A stretch of 60,000 nucleotides of DNA from Cryptomeria japonica (GCF_030272615.1 NC_081407.1:151737048-151797047); one strand, 5' to 3'. Shown: positions 32,817-44,733, counted from the first letter of the stretch. Notes: a model not told the origin generated them from the letters alone. Translations and numbers: made by a program.

Positions 32817-34066
32817 TTAATTAGGAGGAGCTACTAAATTTTTTCCTTTATCATTCAAACTAGCCACATATATGCTATTGTTATCAATCAAATCTTGAAT
32901 CTTACTTCTCAATAATAAAGACTTTTCACTGTCATGACCGGGTTGACAATGGTATTGGCAAAAGGCTTTAGAATCAAAGTAAGGTGAGGATGTCTTAGTG
33001 GGATCAATTGGTTTGATAGGGGGAAGTTTCAACACATTCCTTTGTAACAATTGAGACATAATACTATGCAAAGATTCATTAAGAGGAGTGAGTTCTTTTC
33101 TAGAGTATTTGGGGAAAGGAGGCACCCTGTTGCGGCTACCACTTGAGTGTTGTCGTCATTGAATTTGATGAATCCCTTATTTGGTTTGAACTTCGCAAAA
33201 GGTTGTTGAGAACTTTCACCCTTATCACTTGGAGCCATTGAAGAGGATGATTGTTCCAATTGACTCACAGTAAGATGATAGTTGTGAAGTACTGTACACA
33301 ACTGCATAAAGGAAGTAAACTCAGAAAAGAGAAGTTTATCCTTAATATCTTTTTGTAAATTAGCAATAAAAATCTTTTCAATATCTTGATCAGGCACAGG
33401 AAAATAAATTTGAGAATACAAATGTTTATATCTACCAATAAAATAAGTCACTTTCTTGCATACAATGCATCAAAATCACTCAAAGTGATCTTAGGACCAG
33501 TATTATTGTGAAATCGTTGAATAAAAGCATTAGCCAATTGTTGAAAAGAAGTAATAGAATAAGGAGGCAAAGAACAATACCATTGCAAAGATTTATCCCT
33601 TAATGTTCTAGTAAACAATTTAGCCAACAATCTTTGGTCATGACCAAAGTTTGAAATATTTCAACATGAGTCAGGGGATCACCTATTCCATTATAAAGCT
33701 CCAATTGATTGACTTCAATATGTTTAGGAGGGACAACTCAGACAATGTCATTGGATAATGAGCTCACTATATCAAATGTGGGAACATTATACTTAGATTG
33801 ATTCATAGAAGCTATTTGTTGTTGTAAGGAAGACATTGTTTGGGGTAGATTATTGATGGTAGCTTTGATAGAAGGATTGAAATTGGACATGTTGGATTGA
33901 GCAGGAGGGGTAACATTGTTGAATGAAGGGGTTGAGAATAAGGAGGGATATTGTTATAGGAAAGTGGGGGTTGAGAATAAGGATGCAGTACATTATGATA
34001 GGTAGGTATAGGAGAGGGTTGGGTAAAATGGAAGACTCATGGTAGAAAGAATGAAAGAGGAGGTGA
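32817..34066 (-). pseudogene. Gag of Tat-type element, 5' end cut by chromovirus
   Basis: Three overlapping open pieces. From the cut at 34,066 an N-terminal Pro/Tyr/Asn-rich part, then KYNVPTFDIV, LAKLFTRTLRDKSLQWYCSLPP (33,630-33,560), a capsid core with FIGRYKHLYSQIYFPVP (33,430) and FIANLQKDIKDKLL, and a C-terminal Cys-His-like segment CQYHCQPGHDSEK (about 32,940). At least two frameshifts and several stops. The order and motifs match Gag of Tat-type plant gypsy elements. Confidence 0.8.
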
Positions 34067-34876
34067 TGCAGGAGCATCCCTGGTTCATGGAAATCTTGCA
34101 TCAACCAAAAAAAACATTTTCCTTTCAGCTTGTTCTTGTTTTGTAGTTTAGCATTTCATTTTGTGTTTCTTTGCATTTTCTCATTGGATCTTGCAGAGTT
34201 GGATTTTGATTGTGGACATTTTCATTTGCCTTATCCTAAGTCTGCAGGACGTTTAGATCTTTTTTCCCGGCAAGTTATCACTTCCATAATTTGAGACAGT
34301 TTTTTGGCTTAGAACACCAGAACTGCTTGGACCTATTTTGCTATTGGTGAACCTTGTGGATCATTTATGTAGCTTACGGAGCTTCAGTTCGTTGTTTCCA
34401 ATGTTTCTTGGTGTGTGGCCGACCTTCCCTTACATCCGCACTTCGTTCTATGGAATTTTTGGAAGGATCTCTTTGGCGAAGGCCGACCTTATTGTTTTAC
34501 ACATTTCATTCTTATTTCATCAACATTTGTTTCATCATGGGCCGACGCGGATCACCCTTGATCATATAAATCAATGTAATTAAGCATTTAGAATCAAGTT
34601 TTAGAAGATAGAAGATAGATCTAAGAATTAGGAGGTATGGAATTGGATTGCATTATTGTTTGATCTCGTATGTTGCATAACACACATGTTTTGTACTCAG
34701 GCCTGTGAGCTGAATTTGTGAGCCCGGATGTTGTCGGAAGTTTGTAACTAATTTTCATGATATAATATTGTTTGTTTCTGCATTGCCTCCATCACTTTGA
34801 GTTTTTTTTGTTGTGTAACTCTTGTTGCAAGGTACATATTGTTCTCTTTGAGGACCCTCCCACCATGACTACACCA
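34067..34876 (+). repeat. 5' LTR of chromovirus
   Basis: 810 bp, TGCAGGAGCATCCC to ACACCA. Matches 57,156-57,843 along the shared length up to the copia D insertion. Confidence 0.85.
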
Positions 34877-34878
34877 AG

Positions 34879-34893
34879 TGGTATCAGAGAAAG
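34879..34893 (+). other. primer-binding site, chromovirus
   Basis: TGGTATCAGAGAAAG two bases after the LTR; initiator-Met tRNA type. Confidence 0.85.
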
Positions 34894-34986
34894 ATTTTAT
34901 TTCGGAGATTGCATTGTCTTGTAAGATTTTGTTGTGGGGTGGTGGATTAAGGATCCACTCTACAGTTGTAGAGGACTTGTGTGAAG

Positions 34987-36042
34987 ATGGTGCGAAGAGG
35001 AAATAGAAATGGTGGAGTGTGTGGAAATGGAGACCCTATTGTGATGGAAATATTGAGAGGAACTGTGGCTTGATTAGAATTTGTTGAAATGTCCCAGAGA
35101 AGAGGTCGACATGTTGAACATGTGAGTGATGAAGAGGAATAAGAAGTAGCTGGAGAACAAGGAGCAAATCCACTAGCAAATGATCTGAATGAAGAAATAT
35201 TTATAAGATCATTGTCAAGAGAAAATACCAAACCACATTTTACCCTGCCGAATTATGACGGCATGTTGGATTCATATGAATTGTTGGATTGGATCATGGA
35301 GATGGAAAAGTATTTTGATTTTGAGGGCACCACGGAAGATAGAAAAGTGAGATATGCTTGCACTAAGTTGAAAGTTCATGCATCTCTTTGGTGGGAACAT
35401 TTGCAGGTAGATAGACAAAGAAGAGGCAAAAAGAATATCAAATCTTGGGAGCTTATAGTTAGTAAGTTGAAATCAAAGTTTATGCCAGCTGATTATCAAA
35501 TAAATTTGTTTTGGAAGTTGCAGAATCTGAAGCAGAAGGAATCTAGTGTGAAGGAGTATACCAAAGCATTCTACAAATTGAATATCAGATCTGGATATGT
35601 TGATGATGAGGTTGAAAAATTTGCTAGGTACCTGAATGGATTGTGGATGTCTATACAAGATGAACTCAATCTAATCAAGTTACAGAGTGTTGAGGAAGCT
35701 TATCGATATACACTGAAAGAAGAAGAGTTGTTTAACAAAAGACATGAGCATAAGGAAAGAGGAAGAGGTGGAAGGTTTTCTAGAGGAAGATTTCAAGGAG
35801 GAAGAATATATTTCGGAGGAAAAGGACCATGTATAGATCAAAACAAAGACAAGGAAGTTAGCAAAGATGGTAGTTCATACCGGACGAATGATAGAAATTT
35901 TTACTGGAGAAGAGAGCCTGGTGGATATCGGAATGAGGGTTATGGAAAAGATGACAGAAGACAAGATAAAAGAGTGTTTAGAGGAACTTGTTTTAAGTGC
36001 GAAGGAGAAGGACATCGTGGTTTTGAATGTAAGAAGACATAA
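34987..36042 (+). pseudogene. chromovirus Gag
   Basis: Frame from ATG 34,987 with in-frame stops at 35,071 (TGA) and 35,140 (TAA); open from 35,212. Capsid motifs: KPHFTLPNYDG, LLDWIMEMEKYFD, RKVRYACTKL, SLWWEHLQ, then an Arg/Gly-rich RNA-binding stretch (GRGGRFSRGRFQGGR) and a zinc knuckle CFKCEGEGHRGFEC (about 35,992). Glu replaces the usual Gly-neighbour residue within the knuckle, but the CCHC residues are kept. Ends at TAA 36,040; protease continues in the same frame. Confidence 0.88.
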
Positions 36043-36279
36043 AACATTGGAAGAACATCACTAGCAGAAGAAGACCATAACGAATCAACTTATAAATCGG
36101 AAGATGGAGAATTGTTGGTGATGAGGAGAGCTTTGTGTCATACCAGAGATAATGAGGAACCCTTGCAGAGGAGGAATTTGTTCAAGACCAGATGTAAGGT
36201 ATCCGGCAAGTTTTGTAAAGTTATAATTGATAGTGGTAGTTCAAATAATCTTGTTTCAGAGGGGATGGTGAATAATCTG
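36043..36279 (+). pseudogene. chromovirus protease, 5' part (split by gypsy copy 2)
   Basis: Same frame as Gag after one TAA. The retropepsin loop is intact, VIIDSGSSNNLVS, and the frame stops at Met-Val-Asn-Asn-Leu where gypsy copy 2 begins at 36,280. The downstream half resumes at 53,681. Confidence 0.85.
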
Positions 36280-37682
36280 TGTAGACACCCAAATATGTCC
36301 ACTTAATTAAATGAATACTTAGCATTTATTTGATTATTTAACCATCAATCAAAAAATAATTAAACTAATCTTTAATTAATCCACCCTAACCCTCTTCTCC
36401 CAGTAATTAAATAAACTACTCAATTTATTTGATTTAATTCATTTAAACCATATTCTGACTTCTAATTAAATAAATAAAATTTATTTTATTAAATCTCCTT
36501 TTCACATTTAATCAAATACCCTCTTCACATTTAAATAAATCAATATTTATTTAAATATCTATCTAAATGCAAGTTACACCAATAATTAAAATAAATGAAT
36601 TTTATTTCAATTAAAATCCTAAAAATCCTTCCCACTTGCATTTTCCTACAAACCCACTTGCATGCTTAAACTTCTTCTAGATTCTTCTAATCACTTCCTA
36701 TTTGCCTAATTACCCCTTAAACATTTGTACATTCCTCAAGAAAAGGGTCACTTCTCAAAATCCTTCAAAGTCTTCATAAACCATTAAAGGCTTTATGTCT
36801 TCAACAAGTTAACCTCTAAAGTCTTCAATAACCATTAATGGTTAACTCAAACTCAACCCTTGGTTAGAGACTTTCTCTCTAACTTAACCATCCATTTAAC
36901 TCGTGGATCTCTTCAAGCATTCATTGCTTTGACGATAGTTATCTTTTAACCCTTGCACAAGAGTTTATCCCTTGGATAAAAGGATTATCCATTAACTCAA
37001 CCCTAACCAAACCCCCTAGGGTAACCTTCATGTTTCCTCGGGCATTTAATGCCTCTTCTCTCTCCACTCAAGCCTTCTTATGTTGACACTTGTCAACACA
37101 GGATTGGTTTGAAAGTGTCACATGGATTGAGGATCATTCAATCCTAGCCTTTGTTAAGATGAATCCATCTCAACCCTTCATTTGCCCATTTCCTCTATAA
37201 ATAGAGCCCATTCCTTCATTTTTGAGGCACATACACACATACATAGGAGTTATCCATGCATTATCATTGTTACTTAGAATTTGAGTGTTTCGTAGGAAGC
37301 CCTTTGTATTATGCTTTAGTTCTTCCACTAGTTGGAATTGCTATTTAGCCTCTAATACTTCATTTGCATCCTCATTCAACACTTGACACAATCAACCATC
37401 TCCCATCCTCCATTTGACATCCCCTTGGTGCTAAGTGCTCAAATTGAGGGCATACATCAAATAGCAGCAAAATCTTGGAGAGGAGGAGGACAAGGAAGAG
37501 CCATGGCATAGGGAGCATCATGAGGAAGTTCATTTTGTTTTGTTTATTTCCTAATTAGCTTCTTGTTTACTAATCTTTCTTGATATGTTTTGAAACGATT
37601 AAGCTCATTATGTTTGTGGTTGAGCATGTTATTTAGATGAACTCATATTGGTTTTTCACTAATCCCCATTTTCATTGCATCA
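36280..37682 (+). repeat. 5' LTR of gypsy copy 2
   Basis: 1,403 bp, TGTAGACACCC to TTGCATCA. TATA box CTATAAATAGAG at 37,194-37,206. The first 350 bp are built from AT-rich, partly palindromic blocks (TTAATTAAAT, ATTTAAATAAAT). Confidence 0.9.
37194..37206 (+). promoter_or_regulatory. TATA box of gypsy copy 2 LTR
   Basis: CTATAAATAGAGC, conserved in the 3' LTR and in copy 1. Confidence 0.65.
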
Positions 37683-37684
37683 TT

Positions 37685-37702
37685 TGGTGAACCTGACGTG
37701 AA
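37685..37702 (+). other. primer-binding site, gypsy copy 2
   Basis: TGGTGAACCTGACGTGAA, two bases after the LTR. It begins with TGG but differs from the site of copy 1; the matching tRNA is not one I can name with certainty. Confidence 0.6.
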
Positions 37703-38938
37703 TTGATACTACTAAAGTGTCTTCTTTTGAATTTTTGAGTCTAGTCTTGCAGATTAAAGGGGCTTTACAAAGAAGGTTTTGGAACTCAACTTTTACTACA
37801 AGCCCCAAATTGAAAAAATAATCTCATGGTTGTCTTTGGGAGAACCAAGAGATGATTTTTAACATAGAACTCTCTATATTTTGATGACTGTCAAATTTTT
37901 CAAAAAAAGAACGTTAGAACGTATACACACTCTGTATGAAAGTTTTTTTTTTTTTAAATTAAAAAAAATTGTGCCATCCTTTTGAAATATACTTACTGCA
38001 TATTTCTTGAAGGGTTTCATTCTGTAAGTATTATTTTTGTTATACATTTTAGTTATAAATTTTGTGTGCAACACATATGCAATCACAAATTTCAATGAGA
38101 GATATATACAACACTGAGTGGTGATATATTTGGCAAAGGTTTCATTCCAGGAGTATATATTTATAAGTACGCACCTTATTCCATTCTTCCCACGCCATTT
38201 CTTTTGTTGTCTATATATATTCATAGAACCCATGGCCTATGCATTACAAGGGACATTCGTGTAGGTAAAAGCAAATCAAATTAATCTTTTTACAAAAAAC
38301 TTTAATTTCTTTTTATAATCCGGTGAAAATGATCTAAAAGCAAAAAGTCAGCAGAATGAAATGAAATGTAAACATCAGCAATTACATTTCATTTCCAAAA
38401 GGCTACTTTTATGACTTTATAGGTGTTATATTTAAGTTCTTTGTTTTTAGATTTATTTTTAAATCTTTAACTTACTTTTTAATTTATTTATTTTCAGGCA
38501 TTTAGACCTTGGTCATATGGAGGATGAAGGGTAGAGCTAAATCAGTATCAAGAACTTCTTATACAGCTGTTGGTCATATAAATGATTAAGGGCTAACCTT
38601 TAGGGGCTTAAATAGACCCCTTCTTATATGGATTGCTTAAATGGACAGTTTTATTAAATCGGGTATAACGTTTTGCTCACAGGTCGGATTTTCGCTTTTC
38701 AAAAAGTATTGGAAAGCTGATTCAGAGCTCTGCACTGTGGTATAAACTAATTTTCTAGATTCTGATCCAAAAATTAGGTGCATACATCCAAATACATCAA
38801 GGAACGTCTTTCTAACACATCACTTGCAGGTTTTGGAAGACTTTCAAATTTCCAATCTTGTTTATTTTTAACTCGTTTTAATCGAGCAAATTGACAAATC
38901 CTAGGATAGCCAAAAAATAATTATTTTGTTCAACGAAT
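37703..38938 (+). other. leader of gypsy copy 2, first part
   Basis: AT-rich with homopolymer runs (T-run near 37,943-37,956, A-run after it). A 119-codon open frame on the minus strand (38,233-37,874) shows no similarity I recognise and I treat it as chance. No other structure seen. Confidence 0.4.
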
Positions 38939-39151
38939 GGTTTAAAACGAACAATTACACTTTTCTATCTTGGTTAAAATGAACAATCACATTGTCACTT
39001 TGCTACAATCTCGGCTTAAAACAAACATACATTTTGCAATATTGGTTAATAATGAACATTCACATTGTCTTAGTTGGTGCAACATTTTGGTTTAAAATGA
39101 ACAATCACTTTGCAATCTTGGTTTAAAAAGAATAATCAACTTGTCATTTTG
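38939..39151 (+). repeat. degenerate leader repeats, gypsy copy 2
   Basis: About six imperfect units of 29-46 bp, each starting GG(T)TTAAAAnGAACAATCA and often ending TTTTGCAATCTT. They lie at the place, between PBS and the shared leader block, where copy 1 carries motif array block 2, but the sequences are unrelated. Confidence 0.65.
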
Positions 39152-39389
39152 GGATTGAGCTCACACTTTTATCTTGCAAGTGGTAAAAAGAACACGAAGC
39201 TTTTTGTTCTTCATTTCAAGCAAACAACATTATTGATTTTATGCTTTCTTACAAATGGTAAAAATAACAACTCATGTTGTGATGTTGGCATAAAAATAAT
39301 CCTCATGCGTGATTAACAACTACAAACTCACATTTTGTGATGAAGGATTAAGTGAACATTGTCTACCGATCTTGTAAGTGATAGGTATA

Positions 39390-39960
39390 TGCTCTTCCCT
39401 TAATTGGGTGATCAAAAAGTTGGACTCACTCTTTGTTTTTCTTTCTTTTATTGCAATTAGGTAACTCCTTTAGCAGGCCTGCCCTCTTGAGAAACCCATA
39501 AGGTCGGTGAGAGGGGAACAACCTAAGTGGGGAATGGATAACACCAAGTAATCTAACCCACTATAATCAACTGTGGATATGATGAAAATCATGTCCAACA
39601 GTTTTGATCATTGATTAGCCTTCCCCCAGTATCCTTGAGATATGCAAAGCCTTTGTTCTAAAGGTTGGGAAGCCTCTCGAGGGAGTTTATCATTGAAGAC
39701 CGAATAGAACCCTTTATATGAACCTTAAGCATAGAAGCCAAACTGAGTCAGTTAGCCAAACATTTGTAATATCATAGTGCAAGGGTAGGGAAGAATTTGC
39801 CCCCAAGACACTCACCATATATCTCCCATGAAAATGATCCAATTGAAGAGCAATTCTCTTTGGTTCAAATTTTGGAGAAAGGCAAAAAAACGGGTGCGCC
39901 TTAGGGTGTGACAGGGCTGTTTGAGATGACGGAGTATCAAGTGTGGGCTATTGATATTAG
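39390..39960 (+). repeat. leader block shared by both G-patch gypsy copies
   Basis: Reverse-complement match to 4,900-5,480; see there. It includes a conserved segment with CCTTTGTTCTAAAGGTTGGG near 39,650-39,670. Confidence 0.75.
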
Positions 39961-40215
39961 GAATGACCTTTTTGACAATAGTAGAGTCTATCTGATTTGT
40001 CTTTTGTTTGTTCAAAACCCGTGAAAACAAATGGGGATTTGAAAATATCCTTGAGTGGATTTGAAAAGATCTTAAACATACATCAACAATTATAAAGAGA
40101 AAATAAGTTTTTCTATGTGCTTGTGTGCTTGTTGTGCCTTCTTGTCAAAGAGATCATCACCTATTTAAAACATGTTATATCCTCATAATGATCTAAACAA
40201 CCAAAAAAAATATTC

Positions 40216-40512
40216 TTGAAAAAGCCATCAATGCTTCGTGTTTGGAAATCTATCAAATACACCCAGAAGAAGCAAAGTGAAAAGAAAATCCAAAAGAGAA
40301 GAAGTTTATTGTACAAAAACCATAATCTATTGTTAAAACATCGCACCTTCATCCATCGCTATCGCGATTTTAGTTACGGTTTCACCGATGATTTTGAACT
40401 AGAACCCCTCACATCACAAGATTTCTTTCAAAGAAGAGCTTTATCATATAGACATAATCACGGACAACACATTCCTCCATCATATATTCCAGAACCCGCA
40501 ATCACCTATTAG
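40216..40512 (+). CDS. conserved leader ORF, gypsy copy 2
   Basis: An uninterrupted 98-codon ORF upstream of Gag, homologous to 3,808-3,427 on the minus strand. The N-terminal 40 residues are strongly basic (KKQSEKKIQKRRS), the middle holds KHRTFIHRYRDF, then an acidic DDFELEPL and a Phe/Arg-rich DFFQRRALS, ending in a Pro/Tyr-rich tail. No stops, whereas all neighbouring coding regions of this element are broken. No transmembrane segment or signal peptide is evident. Function unknown. Confidence 0.55.
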   Translation: MKKPSMLRVWKSIKYTQKKQSEKKIQKRRSLLYKNHNLLLKHRTFIHRYRDFSYGFTDDFELEPLTSQDFFQRRALSYRHNHGQHIPPSYIPEPAITY

Positions 40513-40529
40513 AGACATCCAAAGTTGAC

Positions 40530-43260
40530 ACCTTCCATATTTCACCTTCTTAAATCATTCTCATTATCATACTTCAAATTCATCATCTTTCATTTTCAAC
40601 AAATCATTTCCAAAAGTTCATACACTTCATCTTCTTAAATCACATTTTCCATAATCACATTTTAAAACCAAGCATTTCCATATTTCATATTTCAAACTCA
40701 CATTTCTCAAGTCATTCATCTTCCATAAAAACATACTCCCAATTCACATACATTCCATAATCATACTTCAAATCCATCATCTTTCATTTTCCACAAATCA
40801 TTTCCAAAAGTTCATACACTTCATTTTCTTAAACTCAATCACATCTTCAATAATCACATTTTAAAGCCAAACATTTCCATTTTTCAAACTCACATTTCCC
40901 AAGTCATTCATCTTGCATAAAAACATACTCCCAATTCACATACCTTCCATAATGATACTTCAACTTCATCATCTTTCATCATTTCCAAATCTTTCCAAAT
41001 CAACACATCATTTGTTCCATCATTCTCAAGTCAAAATCAAAACATCATAAGCCTATTCTAAAGTCATTTCTTCCATCCTGAATCACTTCACAATCATTTC
41101 CCAAATCAAATCAATCAAATTTATAATCCCTTAGAAGAAATTCCAAGGTTCACATTCATTCCAAATTTCACATTCCAAACACATCAAAAATCCATTCCAC
41201 TCTCAACAATCAAAGGTTTTTTCCTTAGTTCTTTTGGGATATTGCTAATCATAACAACAAACATACTCTCTTGTGTGTCTCTAAATCTAGGATCAATCAT
41301 CCTAAGGGGCATTACTAAGCATCTAGATAGGTTAAAACTTGTTCATGGGCACATCCTCTCATTACTAGGTAGCTTGGGATTGTAACGACACAAACCTTGC
41401 TACACCTCATCTCACAATTGTTGAAACACCAAACAGGGAATTCTAAAAAGGACTTTGTTCAATTCCAAACATTAGTAAAAGAGATCACTCATCCATAATT
41501 TTTTTATCATCCACTCTTGGAATCATAAGAAGAGGATCAAACACCCACTTTTTCACCCACAAACGCGTGCTTCAAATATGGCTAGGACTAGGTCTCAGAG
41601 TCAGAGACAAACTGGTGCAGGAGCACCCAAGATAAGATTGGCCACCATGAGGCCATGATGAAGATTTATGAGATATTAAGTCTATAAGGTTAAAATGCCC
41701 ATTTGATATTTTAAACATGGATAATAATTCCATTTGGAGTCATCAAACTCATGTAATGAGTCATTTTGTAATAAGTTGTCAAAATTGCCACATTGGGCAA
41801 ATAATGTCAAAATGAGTAATGTAATGGGGTTCAATGGGTAGAATAAGTTTTTAATGATAATTTAAGTTCCATAAATTCTTGTGTGACCATATTAGTGTAA
41901 TAAAGTTGATTAGAAAGTGTCAAGATGCAAAAAAGTTAAAAACTTGTCAATTGACAACTAAAAGTGTCAATTTGACAATAAATTAAAGTTGTAAACACCC
42001 AAAAGTGGTTGTATGGGTGGTTAAGAGTTGGTTTTCAGTTTCCATGAAGGGAAGAGGTTTAAATATATTTTTTATGATCCAAAATGAAGAGGTAGAGGGT
42101 CGGATTTGCTTGGCATTGTAAAGAGTTTGGGGTTTTGCAATAAAATACAAGGTTTTCCTTGCAATTTTGGTCTAAAATCTGCACTTTATTGGTCTGAAAC
42201 TCTTCTTCTTTGCTTCATTTTTTATTGGAAATGTAGAGGAGAGTTTTTACTATCATTTGATACCGTTATTGAAGGTTTTACATTCAAATCTGATATACTT
42301 TCATTGGTTGTCCTAAAGACTATTGTACGTGGTCATTTTATTGTTGTTTTGAGAGTCACAATGCAAATGTGTCCCGTTCCACTTTATGTGGTTGTTGTTT
42401 CTTTTGGAATGGGTCATTAATGATGTATATTATTTTCTAATAACAGGTTTGAATGTAGGGAAAAACATGGAGATGAAGTGTTGATACCCTAGGGTAAGAG
42501 ATTGAGTGAGGAAAAACATGAAAATGGAGGCATGAGTATTGCAGCAGAAGATCTACCTTAAGGAGGTAGTGTTTTTATGTGAAAAAGTGTTAGGGAATGG
42601 TAAATGAATGGTGAATACCAATTTTCAAGATCTGGAAGTGAGTTTTGGGGTTTGAACAAGGAGGCCCAAGTTTTTTAGGCCTAAAAGGGGGGGTTTAGTA
42701 TCTGACCTATCAAATGAGTGTGTCTTGTCTTGAAACCTAGAAAATATATGGTTTTGGAACATTTTTCAAGAATTTTTTTTTTTTGGAGTTGTGGTCATAC
42801 CATTTGTTGGTACTTGCTTTGTAAAAGAGGGCTAATTGGGCCTAGTTGGTGTGTGGCAGGGTGCTCATCTGAGTATTTCGTCCAAAAGACCCTTAGTTTA
42901 TTTTCACATATGTTAGCTAACTTCAAAAATGGTATCCAGATATTCAATTTATTTGTCAAGTGTTTTCAAATTATTTTGAGTAAATGTTTGAATACTCGCT
43001 GAATAGGGCTACTAGGGAATTGGCCTATTTAGGGACCCGAGTAAGGGTTTGTGAGAGAACCAGTTGATAGGGTGAGTGAAGCCTATTGGGTAAAGTGGAA
43101 TAGGGTATGCAGAGACCCTAGGAAGTGTTGGAACAAGTTGGTGAGGTTGAGAGTTATATTTGGGCATCTTGGTGAAGCCTAGTGAAGGAAGGTGAAACAA
43201 GAAGAGTTGAGTTTTCAAGAAGAAAGAATGATGAGTTGCAATGTGATTGTGGGAGGGTCC
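40530..43260 (+). other. probable insertion between leader ORF and gag, copy 2
   Basis: Copy 1 has about 55 bp between leader ORF and gag; copy 2 has 2.7 kb. The extra sequence holds a 193-bp tandem repeat (40,566-40,990), C/T/A-rich sequence to 41,560, a tiny ORF starting MARTRSQSQ at 41,578, and a 104-codon open frame (42,106-42,420) with no recognised similarity. Ends are not resolved: I could not find matching TSDs or terminal repeats. Confidence 0.45.
40566..40990 (+). repeat. 193-bp tandem repeat, about 2.2 copies
   Basis: The phrase ATCATACTTCAAATTCATCA begins at 40,566 and recurs, with small changes, at 40,760 and 40,952 (steps of 194 and 192). Long intervening stretches, such as the segment AAATCATTTCCAAAAGTTCA, also recur in register. 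Confidence 0.85.
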
Positions 43261-43271
43261 ATGATTCTCTA

Positions 43272-44370
43272 CATCACAAACTCAAAATGAAATATGGGAA
43301 GAAGAGGAAGAATTTTTTAACCCCTTTTCAAGAAGAGGAGACCTAGACACCCCTACACAAGCACAAATAGAAGAAGCAACTAGCAATTCCATATTTAATA
43401 GACTTTTTGAAGAAATTCTCAGGGGAAATGTTGATGCCCATTTTCTAAGACTTGCTCAAGAAGGAGAAAAAATCCCAGTAGACTTTGGTGTGTCACAACT
43501 TAGGGATATACCAGAACAAGCCCAACATAGCCATCGACAAGAACAAAATCAAGATGACATGAGGGCAAGGAATACCCACAACTATTACGATAGCTATCAA
43601 CAAGGAAACATCCTACCTCCTCCTACATAAATGGATATGTTGAGACAACAGATGCAAGACCTCACCCAACAAGTAAACTCAGGAAGGTTACAAAAGAAAT
43701 ATGCTCTCGAAGATATATGTCCATATCCATTTGGTAGGAATATGATCATGCCTCCTTTCCCACGTAATTTCAAAACACCAAAATTTGACAAATACAAGGG
43801 GAAAGGAGATCCAAGGCACCATGGAAGAGAATTTTACTCTGCATGCTTAGAGGTGGCATATAAAAAACATATCTAATGTGCCTCTTCTCTCAATGTTTAG
43901 GCAGATTGGCCATGCAATGGTTTTCACGTTTAATAGGAGGAATACAAATATTTGAGGACTTGGTACAAAAATTTATAATTCAGCATTCACATAACATAGA
44001 ATGAGATGTCTCCATGGCTGATCTATGCAATACAAAACAAAAGAATGGCAAGTTATTCTTGGCATTCTTACAAAGATGGAGACACCTTTCTAGTAGACGT
44101 TCCTTACCCATTCCAGAGGAACAATTAGTTGAAATTTTCGTTTCAAACTTAAATGAGGAAATGGAATTCTACTTAGACATCAAATGTTCAGACACTTTCA
44201 AAGATGTGATAGCCCAAGGGCTTAAAATTGAGAAATCCCTAATCAGAAAGGAACTTGTCAAAATATACAAAGATAACAAGGATGGTCCACGACCAACCTA
44301 TAACAGTGACAAACCAAAGTTTTGGGACAAGAACAATAACATTGTTAATGATGGTGTTGTAGATGCATGA
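43272..44370 (+). pseudogene. Gag capsid region, gypsy copy 2
   Basis: Aligns with Gag of copy 1. The N-terminal part (about 43,272-43,627) is open and acidic-helical but lacks a clear ATG; a TAA at 43,628 (CAA in the expected sequence) precedes MDMLRQQMQDL. The core follows (CPYPFGRNMIMPPFPR, KFDKYKGKGDPRHHGREF), then a frameshift near 43,876, and the C-terminal part is open from 44,014 (ADLCNTKQKNGKLF, IFVSNLNEEMEF). No intact product. Confidence 0.82.
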
Positions 44371-44733
44371 ACTGTCAAAATCGCCCAGCCCATAGTCAAA
44401 ATTAAGCAGATAATCGCAATAAGCACACTACCAACCAAGGCAATCCCCAAAACAATCAAGATAATCAAACTCCCAACATGTAGCAAGAGGCACCTAAAAA
44501 CAGGTACCCTACCTACAAACCCAGTCGAACATACACACCCTTGGGAGAACCTCTTGAAAAGATATTGCGACAACTCATATATTCTGATCTCATCACGTTG
44601 CCTAAAACGTCAAACTATGAAACACAGATTAAACCTTCATGGAGGAGAGATAATGAGTACTATGAATTTTACAAGGGAAATGGACACAAAACAAACAACT
44701 GCTATCAGTTAAAGGATATCATTCAAGACCTCA
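44371..44733 (+). pseudogene. gag C-terminus / Cys-His region, gypsy copy 2
   Basis: After a stop at 44,368 the frame changes. From 44,541 a conserved segment follows: GEPLEKILRQLIYSDLITLP, then YEFYKGNGHKTNNCYQLKD, the decayed Cys-His cluster of this family (first Cys changed to Tyr), then IIQDLIDRG. The frame shifts again at about 44,734 into the protease frame. Confidence 0.7.

Larger units (their letters stand above)
29430..34066 (-). mobile_element. Tat-type gypsy element without pol (interrupted)
   Basis: On the minus strand: Gag, a protease remnant, Pro-rich and acidic linkers, then untranslated sequence and a 3' LTR starting TGTAGCATCC at 30,466. RT, RNase H and integrase are absent although both flanking parts are present, so it is a deletion derivative or a non-autonomous form. 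The 5' part is cut at 34,067 by the chromovirus LTR; its remainder should lie beyond the right edge. The left end is approximate. Confidence 0.7.

Noticed and set aside
37874-38233. 119-codon minus-strand ORF in the leader of gypsy copy 2
   Set aside because: Antisense to the element, rich in AT-encoded residues and without similarity or repeats; likely chance.
42106-42420. 104-codon ORF in the inserted segment before gag
   Set aside because: No recognisable domain, no homologue in copy 1; hydrophobic content follows the T-rich composition.
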